NCBI GenBank assembly: GCA_002344795.1
Contig: DDUM01000061.1
Span: forward strand, 1 to 64,000
DNA: 64,000 nucleotides
Origin: Flammeovirgaceae bacterium UBA2338
Lineage (GTDB): Bacteria > Bacteroidota > Bacteroidia > Cytophagales > Cyclobacteriaceae
Reading direction: 5' to 3'
Shown here one piece after another: positions 54,606-63,176 of this stretch. The position numbers and the translations under genes are program-made. Below the pieces are notes generated by a model. It had not been told where the DNA came from and searched no databases. It saw only the letters and a program-made list of their open reading frames with translations. Position 1 is the stretch's first letter; the number at the start of each line of letters is the position of its first letter.

Positions 54606-55094
54606 CTAATCCATCTTTATTTTCTTCAGCCCCATCCGCCTGCGTCTTTTATTGAGGTCTTTAATATCCTCCACAGGAAGCAGTTGTCCTGAATGGTCAG
54701 TTTGAGTTCCATAAATTTGAGGCTGCCCATTCTGAATCAGAATCCTGTCTTTCATGGTAGCCAAGTCCGATGGCCTGGATTCGCCCTCATTAACAGATTC
54801 TTCCAATAAAGGATAAAACTTTTCGCGAACACGATTATCCTGCGCATGTTGAATCACCATAAACAAAGTACTATTGGCCAGCTCTCCTATTTTGGATTTT
54901 CCAAGCCAACCATATCTTGAAATAATATTTTCTACTTTGATCAACGCCAATGAGTCAAAATTCTGAATTAATAAATTCAAGGAGTCCATTTGTGGAGATT
55001 CGTAACCAAACCGTTTAATGGTAGGCGTTACATTTTGTCGAAGGCGCAGAGAGGCCTCATTTATATGCTCTAACTCTTTCCTCAGGCTATCCAA
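54606..55094 (-). CDS. DUF6624-like protein; true N-terminus likely extends upstream
   Basis: 162 residues are open from the TTG at 55094. The body fits the DUF6624 pattern seen in Bacteroidota: ENIISRYGWLGKSKIGELAN, TLFMVIQHAQDN, FYPLLEESVNEGESRPSDLATM-type helix, LIQNGQPQIYGTQ. Upstream the frame stays open for 26 more codons and encodes a good signal peptide (PPFLFIKLIIFFWSISLGIG, then SAQ), but no ATG, GTG or TTG exists there; the best site is an ACG at 55170-55172, four bases after the stop of the upstream gene. So the protein is probably secreted and about 188 residues long. Function unknown. Confidence 0.72.
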   Translation of the reverse strand: MDSLRKELEHINEASLRLRQNVTPTIKRFGYESPQMDSLNLLIQNFDSLALIKVENIISRYGWLGKSKIGELANSTLFMVIQHAQDNRVREKFYPLLEESVNEGESRPSDLATMKDRILIQNGQPQIYGTQTDHSGQLLPVEDIKDLNKRRRRMGLKKIKMD

Positions 55095-55176
55095 ATTTTG
55101 AGCACTGCCTATTCCTAGGGAAATGCTCCAGAAAAAAATAATTAACTTAATAAAAAGAAATGGTGGCTTCGTATGG

Positions 55177-55533
55177 CTACTGATCTACGATATCAGAAAT
55201 TTTATATTTCTGAATAATGTAATAGAGGAAATTGAAAGAAAGGGCGTCTTCTTCTTTCTTGCCATCAGGGGATTTTTTACTTGCTTTTGCTTTTGTGGCT
55301 TTGACAGAAACAGAATCTCTACTTACTACATTAGTAGTAGTTGATCTGTAAGACCTATTCTCATTGACATCGTATATCAATGATTTATCTTCATTTAAGT
55401 TTAACTCCTGATAACTTGGCTCTTGAAAATTTGGATATGGGAAACCACCATCCTGAGCAACGACATCTTGCGAGAGCAAGACTATGCAACCGACTGTACA
55501 GACTGCCAGAATATATGGTAATTTGCCGTTCAT
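55177..55533 (-). CDS. Small secreted protein of unknown function
   Basis: A 118-residue protein with a signal peptide ending in DVVAQ (about residue 27). The mature part is short, with a Lys/Ser-rich low-complexity stretch (VKATKAKASKKSPDGKKEE) and an aromatic C-terminus (FNFLYYIIQKYKISDIVDQ). I recognise no domain. Its stop is four bases before the likely ACG start of the DUF6624-like gene, so the two may be coupled. No enzymatic feature. Confidence 0.65.
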   Translation of the reverse strand: MNGKLPYILAVCTVGCIVLLSQDVVAQDGGFPYPNFQEPSYQELNLNEDKSLIYDVNENRSYRSTTTNVVSRDSVSVKATKAKASKKSPDGKKEEDALSFNFLYYIIQKYKISDIVDQ

Positions 55534-55601
55534 ATTATCTACACCCTTTTTGTGATTAACGGTAAAATAAGGTTAAGAACACTAAATTATGAAATTTTGA
55601 T

Positions 55602-55934
55602 ATGATAACATGGGATGAGTTCAATAAAATTGATATTAGATCGGGTACAATTGTTCGTACTGAGGCCTTCTTAGAGGCAAAAATACCCGCTTTTAAGGTT
55701 TGGGTCGATTTAGGGCAAGAATTGGGCATTAAAAAATCCAGTGCCCAAATCACAAAAAATTACAATTTGGAAGAGCTGGTGGGCAAACAGGTAGTCTGTG
55801 TGGTTAATTTTCCTCCCAAACAGATAGCTTCTTTCATGTCGGAGGTGCTGATAACAGGCTTCCCCGACAATGATGGAAATGTAGTACTCACCACCATAGA
55901 TAAATCCGTTCCCAACGGATCTCGGTTATATTAA
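55602..55934 (+). CDS. csaA: CsaA-like tRNA-binding domain protein
   Basis: A 110-residue single OB-fold protein. The pattern DIRSGTIVRTEAFLEAKIPA, KKSSAQITKNYNLEELVGKQ, VVNFPPKQIASFMSEVLITG and the late NGSRLY match the CsaA/tRNA-binding arm family. CsaA has chaperone-like and tRNA-binding activity. It is followed 3 bases later by the murF-alr fusion gene. Confidence 0.92.
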   Translation: MITWDEFNKIDIRSGTIVRTEAFLEAKIPAFKVWVDLGQELGIKKSSAQITKNYNLEELVGKQVVCVVNFPPKQIASFMSEVLITGFPDNDGNVVLTTIDKSVPNGSRLY

Positions 55935-55937
55935 GCC

Positions 55938-58394
55938 ATGTTTTCTTTCTCACAACTCCCCGACTTTCTTGAGGGTCAAATGCTTCAGCTCATCAAAGAT
56001 GAGACCATTGAATATCTCGTTATTGACAGTCGCAAGTTATTCGTTTCTCCGAGAAGTTTATTCTTTGCAATAGAAGGTGTACGCAATGACGGCCACGCCC
56101 ATATTGCTACAGCCTATGAACAAGGAGTAAGGTTATTCATCATAGAGCGCGATATCGAAACTGAGCGATTTCCTGAGGGTAGTTTTTTGAAAGTGAGCTC
56201 GAGTTTAAAGGCCCTCCAAAGTTTAGCAACTGTTCATCGCAGTCAGTTTGGTTATTCTGTCCTCGGTATTACCGGAAGCAACGGAAAGACAATTATAAAG
56301 GAATGGCTCTTCCAAATGCTTTCGTCAAAGCTCAAGTGTGTCAAGAATCCAGGAAGTTATAACTCACAGGTCGGGGTTCCGCTTTCTGTTTGGCAAATGA
56401 GCCATCAGCACGAATTCGGAATATTTGAAGCGGGAATTTCCTTGCCCGGTGAAATGGAAGCATTACAAAAAATAATTCAGCCTTCCATTGGATTATTTAC
56501 TATGCTCGGCTCAGCTCATGATGAAGGTTTCTCTTCTTCAAATGAAAAACTGCTGGAGAAACTCAAGCTATTTGAGTCCTGCCAAACCATCATTTATTGC
56601 TATGATGATCCGGCAATAAGAAAAGGAATCGCCAGTATAAAAAAACCATTCCAGGAATCAATCAGTTGGGGCGAAAGTGAAGGGTCAGATATTTTACTTG
56701 AGTTCAATAACGTCAAATCAATATCAATTACGGGTAAATTTGGCCAACAGAGCTTTGTTCTTCCGTTTGTGGATACCGCCTCACAACAAAATGTCATGCA
56801 CTGTATAATGGTGCTTTTGCACCTTGGGTACACCGAACAAGAAATTCAGGAAAGGATAGACCAATTGAGGGCTGTACCTATGCGCCTGGAGTTAAAGCAA
56901 GGTATCAATCAATGTCAAATCATTGATGACACGTACAATAACGACCTAGGTGGTTTGCGCATCAGTTTGGATTTTTTAGAAGGCATTAACATGCCAAAAA
57001 GGACGCTCATACTGTCTGATATATTACAATCAGGATTGACACTTGACAAGTTGGCTCAGTATGTGTTTGATCTTATTAGGGAAAAACAAATTCAAAAATT
57101 TATAGGAATAGGATTTGGGTTTCACTCCCAGCAGCAGCTCTTTAAGGATCTAAGAATTGAATCCAGCTTTTATCTGACTACAGAAGATTTTCTCAAAGAA
57201 ACAGATTGGAATTCTTTTGTACATGAAGCCATTCTTGTAAAAGGTGCCAGGGTATTTCAATTTGAAAGAATCACAAAACTACTACAGAAAAAAGCCCATG
57301 GTACCACTATGGAGGTTGATCTGAGCGCTATGGTTTATAACCTCAATTACTTTCGTTCTTTGCTTCAACCCGATGTGAAGTTAATGGTGATGGTGAAAGC
57401 ATTCGCCTATGGAAGTGGAAGCAATGAGATCGCGAGCCTATTACAATACCATCGGGTAGATTACTTAGGGGTAGCCTATACAGACGAAGGCGTTGACTTA
57501 AGGAATAACAATATTGATTTGCCCATCATGGTTATGAATCCCAGTAAAGATAGCTGGGGGATCATGCTCGACCGAAACCTGGAGCCTGAGATATACAGTT
57601 TGTCTTTACTCAGGTCTTTGGTGGAATATTTAAACGGGAAACCCTGTTTAATTCATTTGAAAATTGACACTGGGATGCACAGATTGGGCTTTGAGCTACA
57701 GGAGTTGTCTGAGGTAGTACAAATTCTTTCCAGCAATCACAACGTGAAAGTGGCCTCTGTCTTCTCCCATTTGGCCGGTGCGGATGACCCGGTGCATGAT
57801 GACTTCTCTTCCGAACAGGCTAAACGCTATAATGAGGCCTTGAATTTGATTCAGGATAAGCTCAAAATCAATCCTATTAGGCACCTTCTCAATTCCAGCG
57901 GCATCTTACGACTTCCTGAATACCAACTCGATATGGTAAGGTTGGGTATTGGGCTCTACGGAATCGATCCTACAGGCGCATTCAACAACAAACTCCAATC
58001 GGTCGCCACCCTTAAAACGGTAGTTTCACAGGTTAAAAAAATAAAGCCTGGTGAATCAATAGGTTACAGCCGAAAAGGCAAAGCCACAAAAAGCATGACT
58101 ACCGCCACCATTGCTATCGGGTACGCTGATGGTTATTCCAGAAGCTTTGGAAATGGTGCAGGGCAGGTAAGCATCCGTGGTAAAAAAGCCACTGTAGTTG
58201 GCAACGTATGTATGGACATGACCATGGTGGATGTAACTGATATTCCAGAAGTAGCAGAAGGAGATGAGGTAATCATTTTTGGAAAGGACAATTCAATCCA
58301 TGAGGTTGCTGCTCAGGCACAGACAATACCCTATGAAATACTAACCAACACCAGTGAACGAGTAAAGCGCATCTTCATTGCTGAAGGAATTTAA
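55938..58394 (+). CDS. MurF-Alr fusion: UDP-MurNAc-tripeptide:D-Ala-D-Ala ligase and alanine racemase
   Basis: An 818-residue two-enzyme protein of peptidoglycan synthesis. Residues about 1-455 are MurF-like (ATP loop GITGSNGKTIIKEWLFQML; substrate region GIFEAGISLPGEMEAL; IIDDTYNNDLGGLRISLDFL). Residues about 456-818 are alanine racemase: it begins TTMEVDLSAMVYNLNYF, the PLP lysine is Lys 487 in VKAFAYGSGS, and the catalytic Tyr is in SIGYSRKGKA with RLGIGLYGIDP. Fusion puts the making of D-Ala and its use in one chain. The fusion is well known in Bacteroidota and not unique here. Confidence 0.95.
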   Translation: MFSFSQLPDFLEGQMLQLIKDETIEYLVIDSRKLFVSPRSLFFAIEGVRNDGHAHIATAYEQGVRLFIIERDIETERFPEGSFLKVSSSLKALQSLATVHRSQFGYSVLGITGSNGKTIIKEWLFQMLSSKLKCVKNPGSYNSQVGVPLSVWQMSHQHEFGIFEAGISLPGEMEALQKIIQPSIGLFTMLGSAHDEGFSSSNEKLLEKLKLFESCQTIIYCYDDPAIRKGIASIKKPFQESISWGESEGSDILLEFNNVKSISITGKFGQQSFVLPFVDTASQQNVMHCIMVLLHLGYTEQEIQERIDQLRAVPMRLELKQGINQCQIIDDTYNNDLGGLRISLDFLEGINMPKRTLILSDILQSGLTLDKLAQYVFDLIREKQIQKFIGIGFGFHSQQQLFKDLRIESSFYLTTEDFLKETDWNSFVHEAILVKGARVFQFERITKLLQKKAHGTTMEVDLSAMVYNLNYFRSLLQPDVKLMVMVKAFAYGSGSNEIASLLQYHRVDYLGVAYTDEGVDLRNNNIDLPIMVMNPSKDSWGIMLDRNLEPEIYSLSLLRSLVEYLNGKPCLIHLKIDTGMHRLGFELQELSEVVQILSSNHNVKVASVFSHLAGADDPVHDDFSSEQAKRYNEALNLIQDKLKINPIRHLLNSSGILRLPEYQLDMVRLGIGLYGIDPTGAFNNKLQSVATLKTVVSQVKKIKPGESIGYSRKGKATKSMTTATIAIGYADGYSRSFGNGAGQVSIRGKKATVVGNVCMDMTMVDVTDIPEVAEGDEVIIFGKDNSIHEVAAQAQTIPYEILTNTSERVKRIFIAEGI

Positions 58395-58543
58395 CCGCAC
58401 CCCAGGTTCTTTTTTAAATCCCGGTCGGGTAGCCCCACATATTCCGGATCTTCAGTTTCTTCTGGCGTGATGTCCTTCTTTACATCTGCCTCCTCTTCAT
58501 TCAATTCAGTTGATTTTGGGTCTGTTTTGTCTTTTTCTATCAT
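58391..58543 (-). CDS. Small acidic protein ending in DLKKNLGCG
   Basis: A 50-residue protein, with ATG at 58543; an upstream ATG at 58603 would make 70 residues but adds residues of no clear type. It is acidic (EEEADVKKDITPEETEDPEY) and ends in LPDRDLKKNLGCG, a tail I recall in short Bacteroidota proteins. Its stop shares four bases with the murF-alr stop. Function unknown; the Cys near the end may matter. Start remains uncertain. Confidence 0.6.
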   Translation of the reverse strand: MIEKDKTDPKSTELNEEEADVKKDITPEETEDPEYVGLPDRDLKKNLGCG

Positions 58544-58629
58544 AAAGAGATCAACAACCTTTGGGTAAACATGGTTTATTTGGTGCTCAACAATTAACTT
58601 CACGCAGTTTTAATTTAATCTAAATAAAG

Positions 58630-58863
58630 ATGGCAGATCTTGCCAAAAATGTTGCTCAGATGAGCCCTGGAGAAACTGCCGTAATCGCAGGATTCATATC
58701 GCATGAGCTTTCCAATAAGCTATTGGAAATGGGTTTTTTGCCTGGATCGGTAGTAAAATTCAATTTTAAAGCTCCTTTTGGGGATCCCATATGTGTCACT
58801 ATTTCAGGTTATGATATTACTCTGCGTTTGGAGGAAGCTGCCATGATCTCCATTTTAAATTAA
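58630..58863 (+). CDS. feoA: FeoA ferrous iron transport accessory protein
   Basis: A 77-residue SH3-like protein. The typical pattern is LAKNVAQMSPGETAVIAGFI, LLEMGFLPGSVVKFNFKAPF and the end ISGYDITLRLEEAAMI. FeoA helps the FeoB transporter. feoB starts 9 bases after its stop. No Fur or ferric-uptake box could be identified with confidence in the upstream region. Confidence 0.95.
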   Translation: MADLAKNVAQMSPGETAVIAGFISHELSNKLLEMGFLPGSVVKFNFKAPFGDPICVTISGYDITLRLEEAAMISILN

Positions 58864-58872
58864 ATCCACTAA

Positions 58873-60978
58873 GTGAAAAGGTTGAAGGTCGCATTAGCAG
58901 GAAAGCCTAATTCAGGGAAGTCATCACTTTTCAATCAACTGACGGGTCTCAGTCAAAAAACTGGAAATTTTCCTGGGGTTACGGTTGACAAAAGAACGGG
59001 CACAACCCGGCTCGATGAAAATACTCAGGCAGAAATAATTGATTTACCTGGCATCTATAGCTTGTACCCAAGGTCTCTGGATGAAAAGATTGTAGCAGAA
59101 ATATTTTCAGACAGGAGGAACAATTATTTCCCCAACAAAGTAATTCTGGTGGCTGATGCCACCAACCTTCAAAGTTCGTTATTGCTTCTCACTCAGCTTA
59201 TCGACCTTAGATTACCAACTGTGCTCGTACTCAACATGGTTGATCTTGCCGCCAAGTCGGGCCAGAATATTGATGTGATTAAGCTTTCCATAAACCTCGA
59301 TTTGCCCGTTGTCCTGGTCAATGCGCGTACGGGGCAGGGCATTAAAGAATTGAAAAAAGTATTGGCTGGACACATTCCTGTTTCCCGGCAAAAAATTTAT
59401 TCGATTGACGAGGAAATCCTTCCTGCTGTTGATAAAACAAAGCAACACTTTAAGCTCGAGTCAAACTATGAAGCCTATCAATACCTGCAACAGGTGGAAA
59501 ACCTTTCCTTCTTGCGCGAAGAAGATAAAGCATTTATAGAGTCACTGGCCAAACAGTACGAGTTCTTCCCGGGCAAGTACCAGGGAGCCGAAACCATAAT
59601 CAGGTATCAATACATTCAAGACCTATTGGGTAAGGTGGTTTTAAAAACCGCTGATACCGAATGGAAGCGGTTCTCGCATCGCATCGATAAAGTATTGACA
59701 CACAAAGTATGGGGCTATCTCATATTTTTCAGTATCCTGTTTTTAATTTTTCAATCCATTTTCGCGTGGGCGCAAGCTCCGATGGATTTCATTGACTCCA
59801 CCTTTGCAAACCTCAGCAATGTGTTGAAAGATGTCTTCCCTGAAGGCCCATTCTTCGATTTGATCACACAGGGGATTATACCCGGTATTGGTGGCATTCT
59901 GATTTTTGTGCCGCAGATAGCCATCTTATTTGCTTTTATCGCAGTATTGGAAGAAACAGGATATATGTCACGGGTGGTCTTTTTGATGGATAAAGTCATG
60001 CGTAAGGTTGGCATGAGTGGAAAAAGTGTGGTTCCTTTAATCTCAGGATGGGCGTGTGCCATCCCAGCCATCATGGCTACCCGCACCATCGAAAACTGGA
60101 AGGACAGGCTCATTACCATTTTTGTAACGCCACTCATGAGCTGCTCCGCTCGTTTACCTGTCTATGCAATTCTGGTGGCCTTAATTATCCCTGACGACAA
60201 ACTCTTTGGCTTCTTTAATTTTCAGGGGATTGCACTGATGGGATTGTACTTACTCGGGTTTTTAGCTGCCATTATTTCAGCATTGGTAATGAAGTGGATT
60301 ATAAAATCTAAAGAACGGAGCTACCTGATCATGGAGCTGCCGACATACCGAATGCCGAAGTGGTCCAATGTTGGCTTTACTATCGTAAGTAAAACCAGAA
60401 CGTTTGTCTTTGAAGCCGGGAAGATAATCCTGGCCGTATCCATCGTACTGTGGGTATTGGCGAGTTACGGCCCCGCCCAACAAATGAGTCAGGCTGAAAG
60501 TGTCATAGACGCACAAATCGATAATAATGAAGTAGCTGTTGACCAACGAGAAAGCTTACTGATGGCCTATCGTCTTGAACACTCCTATGCGGGGATCATT
60601 GGTAAAGCGATTGAGCCCTCCATTACTCCTTTAGGATACGACTGGAAGATTGGGATTGCATTAATCACCTCTTTTGCTGCCAGAGAAGTTTTTGTGGGCA
60701 CGATGGCCACCATCTATAGTGTGGGCAATACGGAGGATCAAACGACCATCAAGAGCAGACTTCGAGCGGAAATCAACCCTGACACGGGCGGCCCAAGGTT
60801 TACTCTTGCAACAGGCCTTTCATTGCTTGTCTTTTACACTTTTGCAATGCAGTGCATGAGTACGCTGGCCGTTGTAAAAAGAGAAACCAATGGATGGAAA
60901 TGGCCCATGATTCAATTAGTATACATGACCGCTCTCGCCTACATTTCAGCGTTAATTGTTTACCAGCTCTTTTCATAA
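58873..60978 (+). CDS. feoB: FeoB ferrous iron transporter (G-protein domain plus membrane domain)
   Basis: A 701-residue Fe(II) uptake protein. The N-terminal G domain has G1 LAGKPNSGKSSL (residues 8-19), G3 DLPG and G4 LNMVDLA. The membrane part, from about residue 275, carries the two Gate motifs (GGILIFVPQIAILFAFIA and the CSARLPVYAI region) and about eight helices. The start is GTG at 58873. It follows feoA; no feoC is present. Confidence 0.96.
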   Translation: MKRLKVALAGKPNSGKSSLFNQLTGLSQKTGNFPGVTVDKRTGTTRLDENTQAEIIDLPGIYSLYPRSLDEKIVAEIFSDRRNNYFPNKVILVADATNLQSSLLLLTQLIDLRLPTVLVLNMVDLAAKSGQNIDVIKLSINLDLPVVLVNARTGQGIKELKKVLAGHIPVSRQKIYSIDEEILPAVDKTKQHFKLESNYEAYQYLQQVENLSFLREEDKAFIESLAKQYEFFPGKYQGAETIIRYQYIQDLLGKVVLKTADTEWKRFSHRIDKVLTHKVWGYLIFFSILFLIFQSIFAWAQAPMDFIDSTFANLSNVLKDVFPEGPFFDLITQGIIPGIGGILIFVPQIAILFAFIAVLEETGYMSRVVFLMDKVMRKVGMSGKSVVPLISGWACAIPAIMATRTIENWKDRLITIFVTPLMSCSARLPVYAILVALIIPDDKLFGFFNFQGIALMGLYLLGFLAAIISALVMKWIIKSKERSYLIMELPTYRMPKWSNVGFTIVSKTRTFVFEAGKIILAVSIVLWVLASYGPAQQMSQAESVIDAQIDNNEVAVDQRESLLMAYRLEHSYAGIIGKAIEPSITPLGYDWKIGIALITSFAAREVFVGTMATIYSVGNTEDQTTIKSRLRAEINPDTGGPRFTLATGLSLLVFYTFAMQCMSTLAVVKRETNGWKWPMIQLVYMTALAYISALIVYQLFS

Positions 60979-61031
60979 GTTGATTGTTTCATAAGTCCCT
61001 ATTCTCATTATATTTATGGGTTTAAGAAATT

Positions 61032-61415
61032 ATGAGCCACAATAAAAACTATCACCTCGGGGTATTGTACCTCATGCGTCTTCTTATCAACGCAGATGGA
61101 ATTGTTGATATCAGTGAAAATGATGCGCTGAACAAAGTAAAAAGGTACGAAAGCATTCCTGAGCCTACCTTGATCGAATTTGAGAAAGACATTCTCAATA
61201 AAAGGGAGAAGGAAGTCTATCAGACAGGAATTGATTTCATCAATTTGTGTTCAGATGAAGAAAAGATGAATGCATTTGTTCACCTCTACAAGATGTCTGA
61301 GGCCGATGGCCGTGTACACGTAAAGGAAGTTCGGCTTTTACTCTATTCCATCAGACAGGCAAAAATAGAATTTAATGATGTGGTTGCTAAAGCAAAACAA
61401 CTTAAATACGGCTAG
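61032..61415 (+). CDS. TerB-like family protein
   Basis: A 127-residue helical protein. LLINADGIVDISENDALNKV and YKMSEADGRVHVKEVRLLLY are the paired acidic helix-loop patterns of the TerB/DjlA N-terminal family, named for tellurite resistance, with real function poorly known. It stands after feoB (54-base gap) and before purK (48-base gap). A second TerB-like gene follows purE. A metal-binding role is suggested for the family but not shown. Confidence 0.82.
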   Translation: MSHNKNYHLGVLYLMRLLINADGIVDISENDALNKVKRYESIPEPTLIEFEKDILNKREKEVYQTGIDFINLCSDEEKMNAFVHLYKMSEADGRVHVKEVRLLLYSIRQAKIEFNDVVAKAKQLKYG

Positions 61416-61446
61416 CCATCATGGCTCCTGTCCGGTAAATTATTTA

Positions 61447-61454
61447 TAGGTTTG
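61447..61454 (+). promoter_or_regulatory. Candidate -7 element directly before purK
   Basis: TAGGTTTG fits TAnnTTTG and ends nine bases before the purK ATG. The transcript would have almost no leader. The -33 part is not seen, so read-through from the TerB-like gene is also possible. Confidence 0.35.
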
Positions 61455-61462
61455 CGGCTCCA

Positions 61463-62605
61463 ATGAAGCCACAATATTATCAGAATAACTTTAAGCTAGG
61501 CGTGTTAGGCGGAGGCCAACTCGGCCGAATGTTGATACAATCGGGAATTGATTTCAACATCTCTTTCTCCGTTTTGGATCCCGATGCCAACGCTCCGTGC
61601 AGTCAACTGGCTCCTTTTACAGTAGGAAAACTTACTGATTTCGATACCGTCATTCAGTTTGGGACTACTTGCGATCTGATTACAATCGAGATTGAAAACG
61701 TAAACACGGAAGCCCTGAAGGAACTAGAGAAAAGAGGAAAGAAGGTTTTTCCACAACCATCAATCATAGAGTTGATACAGGATAAGAGAGTACAAAAGCA
61801 ATTTTATGTTGACAATGGAATTCCCACGGCTGAATTTGTATTAACAGAAAACAAAAGCGATGTGTTAAAACACAGTGCCTTTTTGCCTGCCGTAAATAAA
61901 CTGGGCAAAGAAGGCTATGATGGTAGGGGTGTGCAAATGATGCGAAACGAGCAGGAGCTGGAGAAGGCCTTTGATGCCCCTGGTTTGTTAGAGAAGCTCG
62001 TTGACTTTGAAAAAGAAATAGCCATTATCGTAGCCAAAAATGAAAAGGGAGAAATTGTTTCCTACCCAGCGGTAGAGATGGTTTTTCATCCGGAAAAAAA
62101 TCTGGTAGAATATTTATTTGCACCCGCTGAACTTACAGAAACCATTAAACAAAGGGCGGATGATATTGCTCGTAAAGTAATTGATCGATTAGGGCTGGTG
62201 GGCATTCTCGCAGTAGAAATGTTTGTGACCAGGGTTGGTGAGGTATTGGTGAATGAGGTGGCTCCACGGCCCCACAATAGTGGACATCAAACAATTGAAG
62301 CCAATGACACTTCTCAATATGAGCAGCATTTGCGGGCAATCTTAAACCAGCCATTGGGAAGCACCAAAATGCGTATACCCAGTGCCATGGTAAATCTGCT
62401 GGGAGAAGACGGATTTACTGGGGAAGCAAAATATCAAGGAATGGAAGCGGTATTGGCTCTGGAAGGAGCACACGTTCATCTCTACGGTAAGAAAATCACC
62501 AAGCCTTTTAGAAAAATGGGGCACGTAACAATTGTGGATGACAACATGGAAAGTTTAAGGAAGAAAGCCAACTTTGTGAAAGACAACCTTAAAATAATAG
62601 CATGA
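61463..62605 (+). CDS. purK: N5-carboxyaminoimidazole ribonucleotide synthase PurK
   Basis: A 380-residue ATP-grasp enzyme that makes N5-CAIR from AIR, ATP and bicarbonate. Motifs: LGVLGGGQLGRMLIQSG at the N-terminus, VNKLGKEGYDGRGVQMM for the ATP-binding loop, and VNEVAPRPHNSGHQTIEAN near the active site. Length fits the family. Its stop overlaps the purE start by four bases (ATGA), so they are translated together. Confidence 0.96.
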   Translation: MKPQYYQNNFKLGVLGGGQLGRMLIQSGIDFNISFSVLDPDANAPCSQLAPFTVGKLTDFDTVIQFGTTCDLITIEIENVNTEALKELEKRGKKVFPQPSIIELIQDKRVQKQFYVDNGIPTAEFVLTENKSDVLKHSAFLPAVNKLGKEGYDGRGVQMMRNEQELEKAFDAPGLLEKLVDFEKEIAIIVAKNEKGEIVSYPAVEMVFHPEKNLVEYLFAPAELTETIKQRADDIARKVIDRLGLVGILAVEMFVTRVGEVLVNEVAPRPHNSGHQTIEANDTSQYEQHLRAILNQPLGSTKMRIPSAMVNLLGEDGFTGEAKYQGMEAVLALEGAHVHLYGKKITKPFRKMGHVTIVDDNMESLRKKANFVKDNLKIIA

Positions 62606-63111
62606 GCAAACCATTAGTAGGAATTATCATGGGTAGCCAGTCAGACTTAAAAGTCATGAGATTGGCTGCGGATCTTCTGGAAGAAATGGAAGTGCCTTAT
62701 GAAATCACCATTGTATCAGCACACCGTACGCCAGAACGCATGGTAGAATATGCCACATCTGCCAGAGCCAGGGGCCTAAAGGTAATTATTGCTGGTGCAG
62801 GAGGAGCTGCGCATCTACCCGGCATGATTGCCTCCATGACGTCTTTACCAGTAATTGGTGTTCCTATCAAATCATCTAATTCTATTGATGGATGGGACTC
62901 CATATTGTCTATCCTTCAGATGCCTGGAGGAGTGCCTGTAGCCACTGTTGCGCTTGATGGCTCAAAGAATGCTGGAATCCTTGCAGCCCAAATTATTGGT
63001 ACAAGTGATGCGGGGCTCGCCAAGCGATTGGATAAATACAAAGAAAATCTAAAAAACAGCGTCCTTTCTACAGCTGCCGAACTCGAGAAGTCCGGCCTGC
63101 CCAAAGCTTAG
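62602..63111 (+). CDS. purE: N5-CAIR mutase PurE
   Basis: A 169-residue class I PurE that converts N5-CAIR to CAIR. Motifs: GIIMGSQSDLKVM (Ser/Asp at the active site), VSAHRTPERM (catalytic His) and AGAGGAAHLPGMIASMTSLP. It is in an overlapping pair with purK, as expected for the two-step route of CAIR synthesis. Confidence 0.96.
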   Translation: MSKPLVGIIMGSQSDLKVMRLAADLLEEMEVPYEITIVSAHRTPERMVEYATSARARGLKVIIAGAGGAAHLPGMIASMTSLPVIGVPIKSSNSIDGWDSILSILQMPGGVPVATVALDGSKNAGILAAQIIGTSDAGLAKRLDKYKENLKNSVLSTAAELEKSGLPKA

Positions 63112-63176
63112 TCCATTAGCTACTGAATATCCATAGATTTTAATTATCTTTTCAGTTCCGTTCAAACTGATCCAGA

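Noticed and set aside
55123..55344. 73-residue plus-strand frame
   Set aside because: It is antisense to the small secreted gene and to the signal-peptide region of the DUF6624-like gene.
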